From: Solibaculum mannosilyticum
GTDB lineage: Bacteria > Bacillota > Clostridia > Oscillospirales > Acutalibacteraceae
Reading direction: 5' to 3'
Assembly (NCBI RefSeq): GCF_015140235.1
Contig: NZ_AP023321.1
Coordinates: 2,160,501-2,224,500 of the forward strand
Length of the DNA stretch: 64,000 nucleotides
Within the stretch, counting starts at the first letter, position 1, and the number at the start of each line of letters is the position of its first letter. The position numbers and the translations under genes are program-made. This document shows, in pieces, positions 41,377-48,865 of the stretch. The notes under the pieces were generated by a model. The model worked only from the letters and a program-made list of their open reading frames with translations. It was not told where the DNA came from and did no database searches.

Positions 41377-41731
41377 GGCGCGCACCTCCTTTCCCGCGTC
41401 CCTGGCCTTTCACAGTCAGGATACCGTCCAGGGTGGTAGCGGTGATCCGCAGGCGCTCAGCGGTGGCGATGTCATTCTTCACGGTCTCGTCGATGCCGTG
41501 GCCGCAGACCACCAGCACATGGGACCGGCGCAGATAGTCTCGCGCCATATCCAGCCCGTCCTTGTGTTCCTGGGGAATCTCGTCCTTGAGGAAGGTGGAC
41601 AAGAACAGAACCGGGCAGATGGGCGAATACCCGGCGTCGTACACCTGGCGGCAGTAGGTGGCAGCGTTCTCGGCGTTCTCATACTGGTTGTTGCTCCAGG
41701 GAGCCGTAATGTAGGCAAGAGGTCGTTTCAT
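41369..41731 (-). CDS. nucleoside deoxyribosyltransferase-like (DUF4406/DUF7768-type) protein
   Basis: 120 residues, MKRPLAYITAPWSNNQYENA at the start, with YDAGYSPICPVLFLSTFL, GLDMARDYLRRSHVLVVCGH and a terminal basic tail. This is a Rossmann-like fold similar to nucleoside 2-deoxyribosyltransferase-like families (the YI.AP.....N...A opening and the D.....L...D.L.VCG segment). AAAGGA precedes the ATG at 41731. Its end overlaps the following gene by 8 bases. Whether it modifies nucleotides or only binds them is unknown. Confidence 0.65.
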   Translation of the reverse strand: MKRPLAYITAPWSNNQYENAENAATYCRQVYDAGYSPICPVLFLSTFLKDEIPQEHKDGLDMARDYLRRSHVLVVCGHGIDETVKNDIATAERLRITATTLDGILTVKGQGRGKGGARHA

Positions 41732-41763
41732 GGCAAAATCCTTTCTCCCGGTATTGCCGGGCA

Positions 41764-41791
41764 ACAGAAAAGCGGCTGTTTACCAGCCGCC
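41764..41791 (-). terminator. terminator overlapping the end of the 41780-42673 gene
   Basis: On the minus strand, GCGGCT, a 7-base loop and AGCCGC are followed by TTTTCTG. The stem includes the last codons and stop of the DUF6017-type gene. Confidence 0.65.
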
Positions 41792-42673
41792 TGCGTTCAT
41801 ATCGTGATTGACTTGTACGGTGTAGTGATTGCTGATCGTGGTGGGCGCGTTGAACAGCACTGCAAGCAAATACTGTTTCATATTGCGGACCTCCGTGGTG
41901 TTTTTCTGCATACCGTCCATGACAAATCGGATATGCTCGCTATCCAGCTTCAAGAACCGGGAGCGCACGACTTCATGGGGAAAGTCGCTGCCAGCGATCC
42001 GAGTGGTTTTACGTTTGGCACAAACGGTCTCCACCATCAGCTCCACAATCTCGTCCAGGTCCTCACGGTAGGTCGAAAACTCTCTGCACAGATAGTCATA
42101 CTCGATGTTCTCCAGAATCAATTCCCGATAATTTTCTATCTCTGAGACAGACATCGCATCCCTTCCTTTCCGTTCCGGCAGCTGTGCTGCCGCTGTTTCC
42201 CGGAAGGGAATGGAATCGGTACTTGCTCCATGAGTATTTTGTTTTTGAGTATTTGGTTTCTCTATATTTAATTCTGCGGGCTTTTCCGTATCCGGTTTAT
42301 CCAGATACGGGTTTTCCGTATCTGGTGAAGCCGTATCTGGTACAGCCGTATCCGGCCTTGGCGTTTCTGGCTGCCTGGGCTGAGGTTTCTCATAAATCAC
42401 ATACTCGGTGTCGCTGATCCGGCCTTGTTGGTCCCGCAGCTGGTTCCGCACGATGTAACCGGCGGTTTCCAACTCCCGCAGCGCACTGCCGATGGCATCA
42501 ACGCCCTCCTTGCAGATTTTCGCAAGTCCACGGGTAGTATAGTTCCAGTCATCAGGCAGGGATAACATCATGGAAAGAAGCCCCTTTGCCTTGAGGGATA
42601 GTTCGTGGTTCCGCAGGTGATGATTGCTCATCACGGTATAATCTTTGGTCCGTTCAATGCGAAAAACGGCCAT
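41780..42673 (-). CDS. DUF6017-type winged-helix protein (replication-initiator-like)
   Basis: 297 residues. The N-terminal winged helix (about 1-90: HHLRNHELSLKAKGLLSMML, then LSLPDDWNYTTRGLAKICKE) resembles RepA/DnaD-type plasmid replication proteins. A middle linker (105-150) repeats PDT-like units (PRPDTAVPDTASPDTENP). The C-terminal part (175-297) is the DUF6017-like domain. ATG at 42673 follows AGGAG. It probably supports autonomous replication or replisome loading of the excised circle, consistent with parA/parB nearby; that is inferred. Confidence 0.78.
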   Translation of the reverse strand: MAVFRIERTKDYTVMSNHHLRNHELSLKAKGLLSMMLSLPDDWNYTTRGLAKICKEGVDAIGSALRELETAGYIVRNQLRDQQGRISDTEYVIYEKPQPRQPETPRPDTAVPDTASPDTENPYLDKPDTEKPAELNIEKPNTQKQNTHGASTDSIPFRETAAAQLPERKGRDAMSVSEIENYRELILENIEYDYLCREFSTYREDLDEIVELMVETVCAKRKTTRIAGSDFPHEVVRSRFLKLDSEHIRFVMDGMQKNTTEVRNMKQYLLAVLFNAPTTISNHYTVQVNHDMNAGGW

Positions 42674-42704
42674 TGACTTCACTCCTTTCTAATTTTAGGG
42701 CATG

Positions 42705-42743
42705 AAAAAAGCCACAATCCTTCGTGAAAAAGACTGTGGCTTT
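42705..42743 (-). terminator. terminator of the parA-parB operon
   Basis: AAAGCCACA and TGTGGCTTT pair around an 18-base loop, followed by TTTTTC on the minus strand; it lies directly after the 42743-42934 gene. Confidence 0.75.
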
Positions 42744-42934
42744 CAGCTGTTTTTGTTGTTCTGCCAGGGCCGGTAAGGACGCTTGTACTTCGGCGGATGA
42801 CTGAACATCGGCTCATGCTCCGAAAACGGGAGGGTCTGCAAAACCCGGTCAATGTCGGTGGATTCCATATCATACTGGGACTGGCAACTTTCCCGGATGG
42901 CATCTTTGATGCTCTGGACAGTACACATATTCAT
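42743..42934 (-). CDS. small conserved ICE protein
   Basis: 63 residues, MNMCTVQSIKDAIRESCQSQ at the start, with YDMESTDIDRVLQTLPFSEH and a basic, aromatic tail (PPKYKRPYRPWQNN). AAAGGAAAGGA precedes the ATG. It is the last gene before a terminator. No domain is recognised. Confidence 0.6.
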   Translation of the reverse strand: MNMCTVQSIKDAIRESCQSQYDMESTDIDRVLQTLPFSEHEPMFSHPPKYKRPYRPWQNNKNS

Positions 42935-42961
42935 TCCTTTCCTTTCGTAGTGATAATGAGT

Positions 42962-43237
42962 TTACGGGTGGCGGCGGCGCTTGTCCGGTTTGAAGTCGAG
43001 CACATGGCCCTCGATCACACGGGCATACCGCTTGATTTTGATTTCCCGACGCTTCTGGCTTACGAGGGCGGCCTGATACCCGTCCTCCGTAAGAAACAGC
43101 CGCATATCATCGCCGGGGCAGCCGTAGGAACAAGGGCGCTGAACGGAAAACTCGATCATCCAGCGGGTGCTGTCCTGAAAACGCTCTACGGCCAAGATAT
43201 TGTGTCCTTTCAGCTCACGGGCTGAAATATCCCTCAT
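42962..43237 (-). CDS. small ICE protein, paralog of 41065-41376
   Basis: 91 residues, MRDISARELKGHNILAVERF at the start, the shared core RLFLTEDGYQAALVSQKRRE and a strongly basic C-terminus (FKPDKRRRHP). AGGAG precedes the ATG. It lies directly downstream of parB. A DNA- or RNA-binding accessory is possible from its charge; no family is recognised. Confidence 0.65.
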   Translation of the reverse strand: MRDISARELKGHNILAVERFQDSTRWMIEFSVQRPCSYGCPGDDMRLFLTEDGYQAALVSQKRREIKIKRYARVIEGHVLDFKPDKRRRHP

Positions 43238-43249
43238 AGGCGGCTCCTT

Positions 43250-44176
43250 TCATCGTTCCTGGTCTCTCTGGCGCTTCTTCTGCCACGCCTCCAGCAGTTT
43301 GATAATGGTTTCCTGCATCCGCTGGGGCGTATAGCTTTTGGGGAAATACTTCCGCAGGGTGTCGGAGGTGAAAGTCACTTTGTCGAGATCACTTTTCTTT
43401 TCCTCACCCATGATGACGCGCATCATATCGAGGGTCAGATGTCCCTCCTGGCTGTATTTCTTGAGTCGCTGAGCCTGGGAGAGAGAGGGGGTAGCCTGTT
43501 CGCTGTCCATCGCGTCCAGCAAATCCCGCTGTTCTTCTTTTTTGAGAAAGGACAGCTCATAAGCCGGATTGAGGGCGATTTTCTTTTCATCGACCATATC
43601 CAGCAGTTCGGGAATCAGCTCCGTCAGGCGGATATAGCGCTGCACCTGGTTCCTACTCGAACCAGCCTGCTGCGCCAACAATTCATCTGCACGCAACTTC
43701 GTCCCAAGTTGGGACGAAGTTAAGTCCCCCCGTGCGCCTTGGTGTTTCATAGCCTCCAGCTTCATCTTGTAAGCAAAGGCCCTTTCGCTGGGGAGCAGGC
43801 TTTCACGTTGTAAGTTGCTGTCCACCATGATGATAGTGGCAGCATCATCGTCCAGGTCTCGGACAATGACAGGCATGGTTTCTTTCTCGGCCAGCTCACT
43901 GGCCCGGTGCCGCCTGTGACCGGCAACCAGCTCATAGCCGCCCTCCGGGTCCGGGCGGGCGATCGCCGGAACCAGAACACCATACTGCCGAACGCTGTCG
44001 GCGGTCTCCATCATGGCCTCGTCATCCTTGACTTTGAAGGGATGCCCCTTAAATGGGTGCAGCTCAGACAGCGGAATTTCCTGTATCTTCTCCAGCTTGG
44101 CATCCTGGCGGCTTTCCTCGGTGGAAAACAAATCATCGTATGGAGCCAGCTCTACTTTTTTCGCGCTGCTTTTCAA
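43250..44176 (-). CDS. parB: ParB/Spo0J-like partition protein
   Basis: A 308-residue ParB-type CTPase/DNA-binding protein. The ParB box (LHPFKGHPFKVKDDEAM, then GVLVPAIARPDPEGGYELVA and GHRRHRASELA) covers about residues 36-100; a central helix-turn-helix (LLAQQAGSSRNQVQRYIRLT, about 165-185) follows. It starts with TTG at 44176, 9 bases after GGAGGTG, and overlaps parA by 44 bases. It works with ParA to segregate or stabilise the extrachromosomal form. It has an unusual LEKIQEIPL-type leader before the ParB box. Confidence 0.92.
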   Translation of the reverse strand: MKSSAKKVELAPYDDLFSTEESRQDAKLEKIQEIPLSELHPFKGHPFKVKDDEAMMETADSVRQYGVLVPAIARPDPEGGYELVAGHRRHRASELAEKETMPVIVRDLDDDAATIIMVDSNLQRESLLPSERAFAYKMKLEAMKHQGARGDLTSSQLGTKLRADELLAQQAGSSRNQVQRYIRLTELIPELLDMVDEKKIALNPAYELSFLKKEEQRDLLDAMDSEQATPSLSQAQRLKKYSQEGHLTLDMMRVIMGEEKKSDLDKVTFTSDTLRKYFPKSYTPQRMQETIIKLLEAWQKKRQRDQER

Positions 44177-44954
44177 GTTTTATCACCTCCTTGGTCAGAT
44201 TCTTATAGCCCTCGGCCACCTTGCCATTAGGGTCATGGGCAAAAATGCTTTTGCCCTCGGCGCTGATCTCCTTTGCCCGGACAGAATGGGGAATCTCGGT
44301 GCCGAACACCTTGATTTTGCTGCCATAGGTCTCCCGCAGCAGGGCGGCAATCTCCTTGGCGAAGTTGGTGCGGTTGTCCACCATCGTCAGCAATATGCCG
44401 TCGATCTGGAGCTTGGGGTTGATCTGCCGCTTCACCTTGTTTACGGTCTGGAGCAGCTGTTCCAGGCCCTTGGCGGGCAGGTACTCCGCCTGAACGGGGA
44501 TTATGACCCTGTTGGCGGCGGCCAGGGCGTTGACCGTGAGCATACCCAGGGATGGCTGGCAGTCAATCAGGATATGGGAATACTGTCCCTTGAGCGTGTC
44601 CAGATACTGCCGCAGGATGGTCTCTCGGCTCATGGCGTTCACCAGGGAGACCTCCATGCCGGAGAGCTGGATGTCTGCGGGCATCAGGTCAACGCCCTCC
44701 GGGTGGTGCAGGATACCCTCGCCGGGGCGCAGCGGCTCGTCCATCAGGATACGGCCCATCGCGTCGGACAGGGTAAAGGGCAGCTTGTCCGGCTGGGGGT
44801 GGCCCAGGCTGATGGTCAGGCTGCCTTGCGGGTCCCCGTCGATCAGCAGCACTTTCTTTCCGGCCTGCGCCAGCCCAATCCCCAGGTTCGCGCAGGTGGT
44901 TGTCTTGCCAACGCCGCCTTTCTGATTGGCGATGGCGATGATTTGCGTGTTCAA
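44133..44954 (-). CDS. parA: ParA-type partition ATPase
   Basis: 273 residues. Deviant Walker A KGGVGKTT (about residues 11-18), LLIDGDPQGSLT (switch I/Walker A' region, about 36-47) and Walker B HILIDCQPSLG (about 117-127). It is the first gene of the long leftward ICE operon. The start is TTG at 44954, 7 bases after GAGGTG; the longer frame runs back into the leader terminator. It segregates or positions the circular intermediate with ParB. Confidence 0.93.
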   Translation of the reverse strand: MNTQIIAIANQKGGVGKTTTCANLGIGLAQAGKKVLLIDGDPQGSLTISLGHPQPDKLPFTLSDAMGRILMDEPLRPGEGILHHPEGVDLMPADIQLSGMEVSLVNAMSRETILRQYLDTLKGQYSHILIDCQPSLGMLTVNALAAANRVIIPVQAEYLPAKGLEQLLQTVNKVKRQINPKLQIDGILLTMVDNRTNFAKEIAALLRETYGSKIKVFGTEIPHSVRAKEISAEGKSIFAHDPNGKVAEGYKNLTKEVIKLEKQREKSRAGSIR

Positions 44955-44998
44955 TGACTTCACCTCATTTCTGAATTGTTCTATGGCTTCTGGAAATA

Positions 44999-45102
44999 GA
45001 AAAAGCCGCCACTTCAAAAATTGAAAGTGACGGCCTTTTCTTATCCCGGAATGAAATTCCCCGGAAACGCAAAAAGCGCCCAGTAGAAAATACTGAGCGC
45101 TT
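44999..45102 (-). terminator. two consecutive leader terminators (attenuator-like) before parA
   Basis: On the minus strand, first AAGCGCTCAGTA/TACTGGGCGCTT with TTTTTGC (45071-45102), then GGCCGTCACTTTCAA/TTGAAGTGGCGGCT with TTTTTC (44999-45039). Both lie between the promoter at 45113-45141 and parA, so most transcripts would stop unless antitermination or readthrough occurs. Confidence 0.7.
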
Positions 45103-45112
45103 GGCGATTAGA

Positions 45113-45141
45113 TTTATTCTCTTTTGTTCAAATTAGGTCAA
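45113..45141 (-). promoter_or_regulatory. promoter of the parA leader / ICE transfer operon
   Basis: On the minus strand, -35 TTGACC (45136-45141), 17-base spacer, -10 AATAAA (45113-45118). The -35 lies within a TTCAAATTAGGTCAAATT repeat, which recurs in part at 45316-45330, so a binding protein could act here. Confidence 0.6.
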
Positions 45142-45220
45142 ATTCAGACAAACCGTTTTCACGAAAAAGGTCTCTTGGAGATGTATAAATAAACATCCCC
45201 TTGGCATCCCAAAATCGCGT

Positions 45221-45244
45221 CTCGGTTGTCCTATTTTTTAACCC
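45221..45244 (+). repeat. terminal direct repeat, right copy 1
   Basis: CTCGGTTGTCCTATTTTTTA followed by ACCC; matches 1181-1203 apart from two bases. Candidate integrase arm site. Confidence 0.6.
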
Positions 45245-45264
45245 ATAAGCCCTCTTTTTGGGGT

Positions 45265-45284
45265 GGTTGTCCACCATTTAACCC
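45265..45284 (+). repeat. terminal direct repeat, right copy 2 (degenerate)
   Basis: GGTTGTCCACCATTTAACCC, related to 45221-45244 with one gap and changes in the middle. Right after it, TTTAACCC and GGGTTAAA form an inverted repeat (about 45277-45302). Confidence 0.5.
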
Positions 45285-45344
45285 ATAGAAAACGGGTTAA
45301 AAGAGGCTTCGTTCTGTCAAATTGCGTCAAACCATTTGAAAAGG

Positions 45345-45379
45345 AAAAACCCCGGAAACCGCGTAGTTCCGGGGTTTTT
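45345..45379 (-). terminator. element-borne terminator for rpsI
   Basis: Perfect 13-base stem AAAAACCCCGGAA/TTCCGGGGTTTTT, 19 bases after the rpsI stop. It replaces the host terminator that was displaced to 985-1017. Confidence 0.9.
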
Positions 45380-45397
45380 GACCACTTTTGATAAAGT

Positions 45398-45799
45398 TTA
45401 GCGCTTGCTGAACTGCGGAGCGCGACGGGCAGCCTTGAGGCCGTATTTCTTACGTTCCTTCATACGCGGATCGCGGGTGAGGAAACCAGCCTTTTTCAGG
45501 ACAGGACGCAACTCTTCGCTGTTAAACTGCAGCAGAGCACGGGAGATGCCGTGACGGATGGCGCCGGCTTGGCCGGTGACTCCGCCGCCGCCCACGCGGC
45601 AGACAACGTCAAACTTCTCCAGATTCTCAGTCAGGGCCAGAGGCTGACGAACGATCAGCTTCAAGGTTTCCAGACCAAAGTAATCGTCGATGCTGCGGTC
45701 ATTGATGGTGATGTTGCCGGTGCCGGGGTACAGGCGGACTCTTGCAACCGACTTCTTTCTTCTACCAGTGCCGTAAAAATAAGGTTTACTATCGTACAT
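45398..45799 (-). CDS. rpsI: 30S ribosomal protein S9
   Basis: A 133-residue S9. Conserved start [20 protein letters not shown], middle [20 protein letters not shown] and [15 protein letters not shown], and the terminal SKR tail that reaches the ribosomal P site. Translated in an operon after rplM. The final 12 codons (45398-45434) come from the ICE and restore the protein after integration. The core of recombination lies at 45435-45449. Confidence 0.97.
   Translation of the reverse strand: MYDSKPYFYGTGRRKKSVARVRLYPGTGNITINDRSIDDYFGLETLKLIVRQPLALTENLEKFDVVCRVGGGGVTGQAGAIRHGISRALLQFNSEELRPVLKKAGFLTRDPRMKERKKYGLKAARRAPQFSKR
45435..45449 (-). repeat. attachment core, right end of the ICE
   Basis: TTGAGGCCGTATTTC inside rpsI, identical to 1111-1125. 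Confidence 0.85.
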
Positions 45800-45819
45800 T
45801 CAGAATGCCTCCTCCCTGA

Positions 45820-46248
45820 TTAAAATTCCAGCGTCTCAGGTTTCTGAGCCGCATGCTTATGGTCGGCGCCAGCGTAAACGCGCAGTCTAGCGCGGGCAGC
45901 ACGGCCGATGGTGGTGTCCGGAATCATGCCGTTGACAGCCTTCTGCATGGCGAATTCCGGGCGCTCTGCCATCAGGGTGGAGTACTTGACCTCTTTGAGG
46001 CCGCCGATCCAACCGGTGTGGCGATAGTACATTTTCTGATCCAGCTTCTTGCCGGTCAGCACTGCTTTGGCGCAGTTGATGATAATGACGTGATCTCCGC
46101 AGTCCACATGGGGAGCGAAGGTGGGTTTATGCTTACCGCGCAGCAGAACGGCAGCCTTGGCAGCAATACGGCCCATGGGCTTACCAGCAGCGTCAAGCAC
46201 ATACCATTTGCGGGTAACCTGACCCGCTTTGGGCATAAAGGTTGACAT
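45820..46248 (-). CDS. rplM: 50S ribosomal protein L13
   Basis: A 142-residue L13, an early-assembly 50S protein. Typical sequences: KWYVLDAAGKPMGRIAAKAA, GDHVIIINCAKAVLTGKKLD and the terminal HKHAAQKPETLEF. AGGAGG precedes the ATG. First gene of the rplM-rpsI operon. The promoter lies 110-140 bases upstream, giving an approximately 100-base leader; L13 leaders are known autoregulatory elements in Firmicutes, but I cannot verify the fold here. Confidence 0.97.
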   Translation of the reverse strand: MSTFMPKAGQVTRKWYVLDAAGKPMGRIAAKAAVLLRGKHKPTFAPHVDCGDHVIIINCAKAVLTGKKLDQKMYYRHTGWIGGLKEVKYSTLMAERPEFAMQKAVNGMIPDTTIGRAARARLRVYAGADHKHAAQKPETLEF

Positions 46249-46356
46249 GTAAAAATACCTCCTACCGATTCACAAAACCAATTTGTCCTGTCAAAACCAG
46301 TCTAATCCCGAACTTGGGCATACAAAATACATACACCCTTTTCAGGCACAAGACAG

Positions 46357-46385
46357 ATACTACCACACATTCTTCCACCTGTCAA
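46357..46385 (-). promoter_or_regulatory. rplM-rpsI promoter
   Basis: On the minus strand, perfect -35 TTGACA (46380-46385), 17-base spacer and -10 TAGTAT (46357-46362), a strong housekeeping-type promoter. Confidence 0.85.
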
Positions 46386-46522
46386 GGACGTTTTCCCGAT
46401 TTTTTAATTTAAAACCGTGTGAACTCCTTCAATCGCTTGATTTTAGCCGTATTGCTCTCGTTTTCTCCCAGGGCAAATCACATTTTTTGTTTTGTCCCAA
46501 GCCCCCGATTGGACAAATTCCA

Positions 46523-46551
46523 TTGATCCCGCTTCAAGATAATGGTATACT
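46523..46551 (+). promoter_or_regulatory. promoter of the membrane glycosyltransferase gene
   Basis: -35 TTGATC (46523-46528), 17-base spacer, -10 TATACT (46546-46551), with transcription likely starting near 46558. This rules out the in-frame starts upstream. Confidence 0.7.
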
Positions 46552-46618
46552 AGCCAGTGAAATGCCAATCAGGCTATACCAAAGATCTCCCATTCCGGCT
46601 GGAAAGGATGTGTCCGTT

Positions 46619-48019
46619 TTGGTGTTAGACGCCAATTCCTATTTCTCCATTTTTCTCATCGTAGGCGCTCTGGTCTTGGGCCTTTTTTACTGGGGATATG
46701 TCCGCAGCAAAGATCAATGGGAAACGGCTTCTTCTTTAAAAAATCCCAGGAAATCCAATCGCAGCATCCTGTTTTTACTGCTGGGAGCTCTTGTGATCAA
46801 ACTGTGCTTTGCGGCTTTGGTGATGAAACCTCATTTTGATTATCAGTATTTCTTCCGCTGGTCCAATGAGGTCTATCAGTACGGGTTTGATGTGTATCAG
46901 CAGTCCAGCTTCCTGGACTACCCTCCCGGTTATCTTTACATTTTATACGCCATCCGGTGGCTGGCCGGGCTGTTCCAACTGGATTTGACGGGGCCTGTCT
47001 ACCGCACGATGATGGAGACACCTGTCATCCTGGGTGAATTGTTGGGCGGATGGGTGCTCTATCAGGTGGCCCGGAAGTACCGGCCGGGCAACCGTTTTTG
47101 GTTGTATTTCGCCCCTACCATCTACCTCTTTAACCCGGCCTCTTTCCTCAACGTCAACTTCTGGGGACAAGTGGACGCTTTGCTGGCCTCCCTGATGATG
47201 TTATCCTTTTACCTGGTGGGACAAAACAAATGGATTGCCGGCGCTTTGGCTTTTACGGGCGCTGTCCTTCTCAAGCCCCAGGCCCTGATGATGACTCCTG
47301 TATATCTGTACTTCATCCTAGACTGTGGGATAGCGTCCATCCGGGAACGGGATGCTCGTCCCATCGGGAGGGCTGTTTTAGCATTGGGCAGTGCCTTTGT
47401 GGTGTTTGTTCTGGTGTGCCTTCCCTTCTCCGCCGGACGTGGGCCCCTTTGGATGCTGGACCTTTACTTTAATACTATGGTATCCTATTCATCAGCTTCC
47501 TTGGGCGCCTGCAACCTTTTCGGCCTATTCGACGGATCGGGTACGTCGGTGTACAACCCCTTCTTCTTCCTCACTTTCTCCGATTGGTCCAGTATATTCA
47601 CAGTGTTATGCATCTTGGCGGCCGGCGTGGTATACTTTATGTCCAAGCGGGAGCACCGTCTGCTGCTCAGCGCATTATGGCTCTATACCTCTTTATATAC
47701 CCTCACCGCCTTCATGCACGAGCGATATCTCTTCCCCACTCTTATTATGGTGTTATCCCTCTTCCTGATGAACAAGGATAAATTTTATCTGCGTCTTTAT
47801 GCGGGCTTTTCCATTGTCAACTACGCTTGTACCGCCATGGCTCTCTCGGCCTACTACGCCGGCGGATCCTTCGATCATGCGGCGCCTATGTATGTCTTTT
47901 CCTTTGTTATGGTGGCAGCTTTTGTCTTGTTTACCCGCCACGTCATCCTCTCATGCCGACGGGAACGCAAATCCATTCCCTTTCCTCCTCTCCCTGTAGA
48001 GGACGGCTCCGGCGGTTAA
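46619..48019 (+). CDS. GT-C type membrane glycosyltransferase (PMT/DUF2029-like)
   Basis: About 466 residues with roughly ten or more membrane helices. An early extracytoplasmic loop with HFDYQYFFRWSNEVYQYGFD and a DYPPGYLYILYAIRWL motif is typical of GT39/GT87-type mannosyltransferases that use polyprenyl-phosphate sugars. A later segment, GQVDALLASLMMLSFYL, is also typical. The start is uncertain: TTG at 46619 fits the GGAAAGGA best; GTG at 46610 and GTG at 46622 are alternatives, and the open frame upstream of the promoter is not coding. Likely role in cell-surface polysaccharide or protein glycosylation. Confidence 0.75.
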   Translation: MVLDANSYFSIFLIVGALVLGLFYWGYVRSKDQWETASSLKNPRKSNRSILFLLLGALVIKLCFAALVMKPHFDYQYFFRWSNEVYQYGFDVYQQSSFLDYPPGYLYILYAIRWLAGLFQLDLTGPVYRTMMETPVILGELLGGWVLYQVARKYRPGNRFWLYFAPTIYLFNPASFLNVNFWGQVDALLASLMMLSFYLVGQNKWIAGALAFTGAVLLKPQALMMTPVYLYFILDCGIASIRERDARPIGRAVLALGSAFVVFVLVCLPFSAGRGPLWMLDLYFNTMVSYSSASLGACNLFGLFDGSGTSVYNPFFFLTFSDWSSIFTVLCILAAGVVYFMSKREHRLLLSALWLYTSLYTLTAFMHERYLFPTLIMVLSLFLMNKDKFYLRLYAGFSIVNYACTAMALSAYYAGGSFDHAAPMYVFSFVMVAAFVLFTRHVILSCRRERKSIPFPPLPVEDGSGG

Positions 48020-48054
48020 TTCATTTTATTCTTTCCTCGTAAAGGAGCTTTTTG

Positions 48055-48774
48055 ATGCACTATATGCAGCGTCTCGCTGGGCAGATGCGCAGCGCGATTG
48101 AAAAATACAATATGATTGAATCGGGAGATTCCATTATGGTGGGGGTGTCCGGCGGTAAGGATTCGGTGGCTCTTTTAACGGGGCTCAGTTCCCTGCGGTC
48201 CTACTATCCCAAGCCCTTCTCCCTAAAGGCTGTCACCATGGACCCTTGTTTTGAAGGGGAGGAAACCGATTACTCCCCCATCTCCCAGCTGTGCGAGAGG
48301 CTGGAAGTTCCCTATTATGTGGAACGCGTCCCATTGGGCCAGCTGCTTTTTGGTGAGGAAAAACAGCAAAATCCATGTTCTCTGTGCGCCCGTATCCGTC
48401 GGGGCGTACTGCACAACGCATCCTTAGCGGCCGGCTGCAACAAGATTGCCTTGGGTCATCACTTCGACGACGCAGTGGAGACCTTCTTTTTAAACCTGCT
48501 CAACGGCGGCCGTATTGGTTGCTTTTCCCCCGTCACCTTTCTGGATCGGAAAAAGATCGCCTTGATCCGCCCCCTCGTCTTTGTGGAAGAGCGGGATGTC
48601 TCGGCGGCGGTGCGGCAGGAAAGCCTTCCCATCGTCAAAAGCCGGTGTCCGGTGGATGGATGTACCGCACGGCAGGATATCAAACTGCTGATCCGCTCTT
48701 TGGAGAAGGATTATAAGCATCTGCGCACCAAGGTGCTGGGAGCCATGCAGCGTTCCGGTCTGGATGGATGGTAA
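48055..48774 (+). CDS. ttcA: TtcA-like tRNA thiolation/PP-loop ATPase
   Basis: 239 residues. PP-loop VGVSGGKDSVALLTG (about 28-42), CxxC (NPCSLCARIRRG, about 106-117), GHHFDDAVETFFLNLL and a late SRCPVDGCTAR CxxxxC-type site. These are features of the TtcA/TtuA group of tRNA 2-thiolation enzymes that use an Fe-S cluster. ATG at 48055 has AAAGGAG 7 bases upstream. It follows the glycosyltransferase by 35 bases, so the two may share a transcript. Confidence 0.83.
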   Translation: MHYMQRLAGQMRSAIEKYNMIESGDSIMVGVSGGKDSVALLTGLSSLRSYYPKPFSLKAVTMDPCFEGEETDYSPISQLCERLEVPYYVERVPLGQLLFGEEKQQNPCSLCARIRRGVLHNASLAAGCNKIALGHHFDDAVETFFLNLLNGGRIGCFSPVTFLDRKKIALIRPLVFVEERDVSAAVRQESLPIVKSRCPVDGCTARQDIKLLIRSLEKDYKHLRTKVLGAMQRSGLDGW

Positions 48775-48865
48775 AATTCTTATGGTCTTTGATTGGGATG
48801 GTCCAATGGGCCTATCCATTGTAAAATCGGCTCGGACATCATGAACCGCGAAAGGAGAATCATTT

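Larger units (their letters stand above)
1111..45449. mobile_element. integrative and conjugative element (Tn1549/CTn-like) integrated in rpsI
   Basis: About 44.3 kb bounded by the 15-bp direct repeat TTGAGGCCGTATTTC (1111-1125 and 45435-45449), which lies inside rpsI coding sequence. It carries a full set of ICE modules: two tyrosine integrases and an excisionase at the left end, relaxase and MobC, VirD4-like coupling protein, VirB4, VirB6/TrbL, PrgI, a VirB1-like hydrolase, topoisomerase III, ParA/ParB, and many small proteins typical of Clostridia Tn1549-like elements (Maff2, DUF4315, DUF4366, TTRAP, PcfB). Cargo: bacitracin resistance (5.2-8.7 kb) and an AbiE/SLOG block (11.3-14.1 kb). 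The cargo at 4.6-9.7 kb is visibly AT-richer than the 9.8-45 kb backbone. No required gene is visibly broken, so the element looks potentially mobile. Confidence 0.93.

Noticed and set aside
46283..46618. N-terminal extension of the glycosyltransferase frame
   Set aside because: It precedes the TTGATC/TATACT promoter and overlaps the divergent rplM promoter; its translation is not membrane-protein-like.
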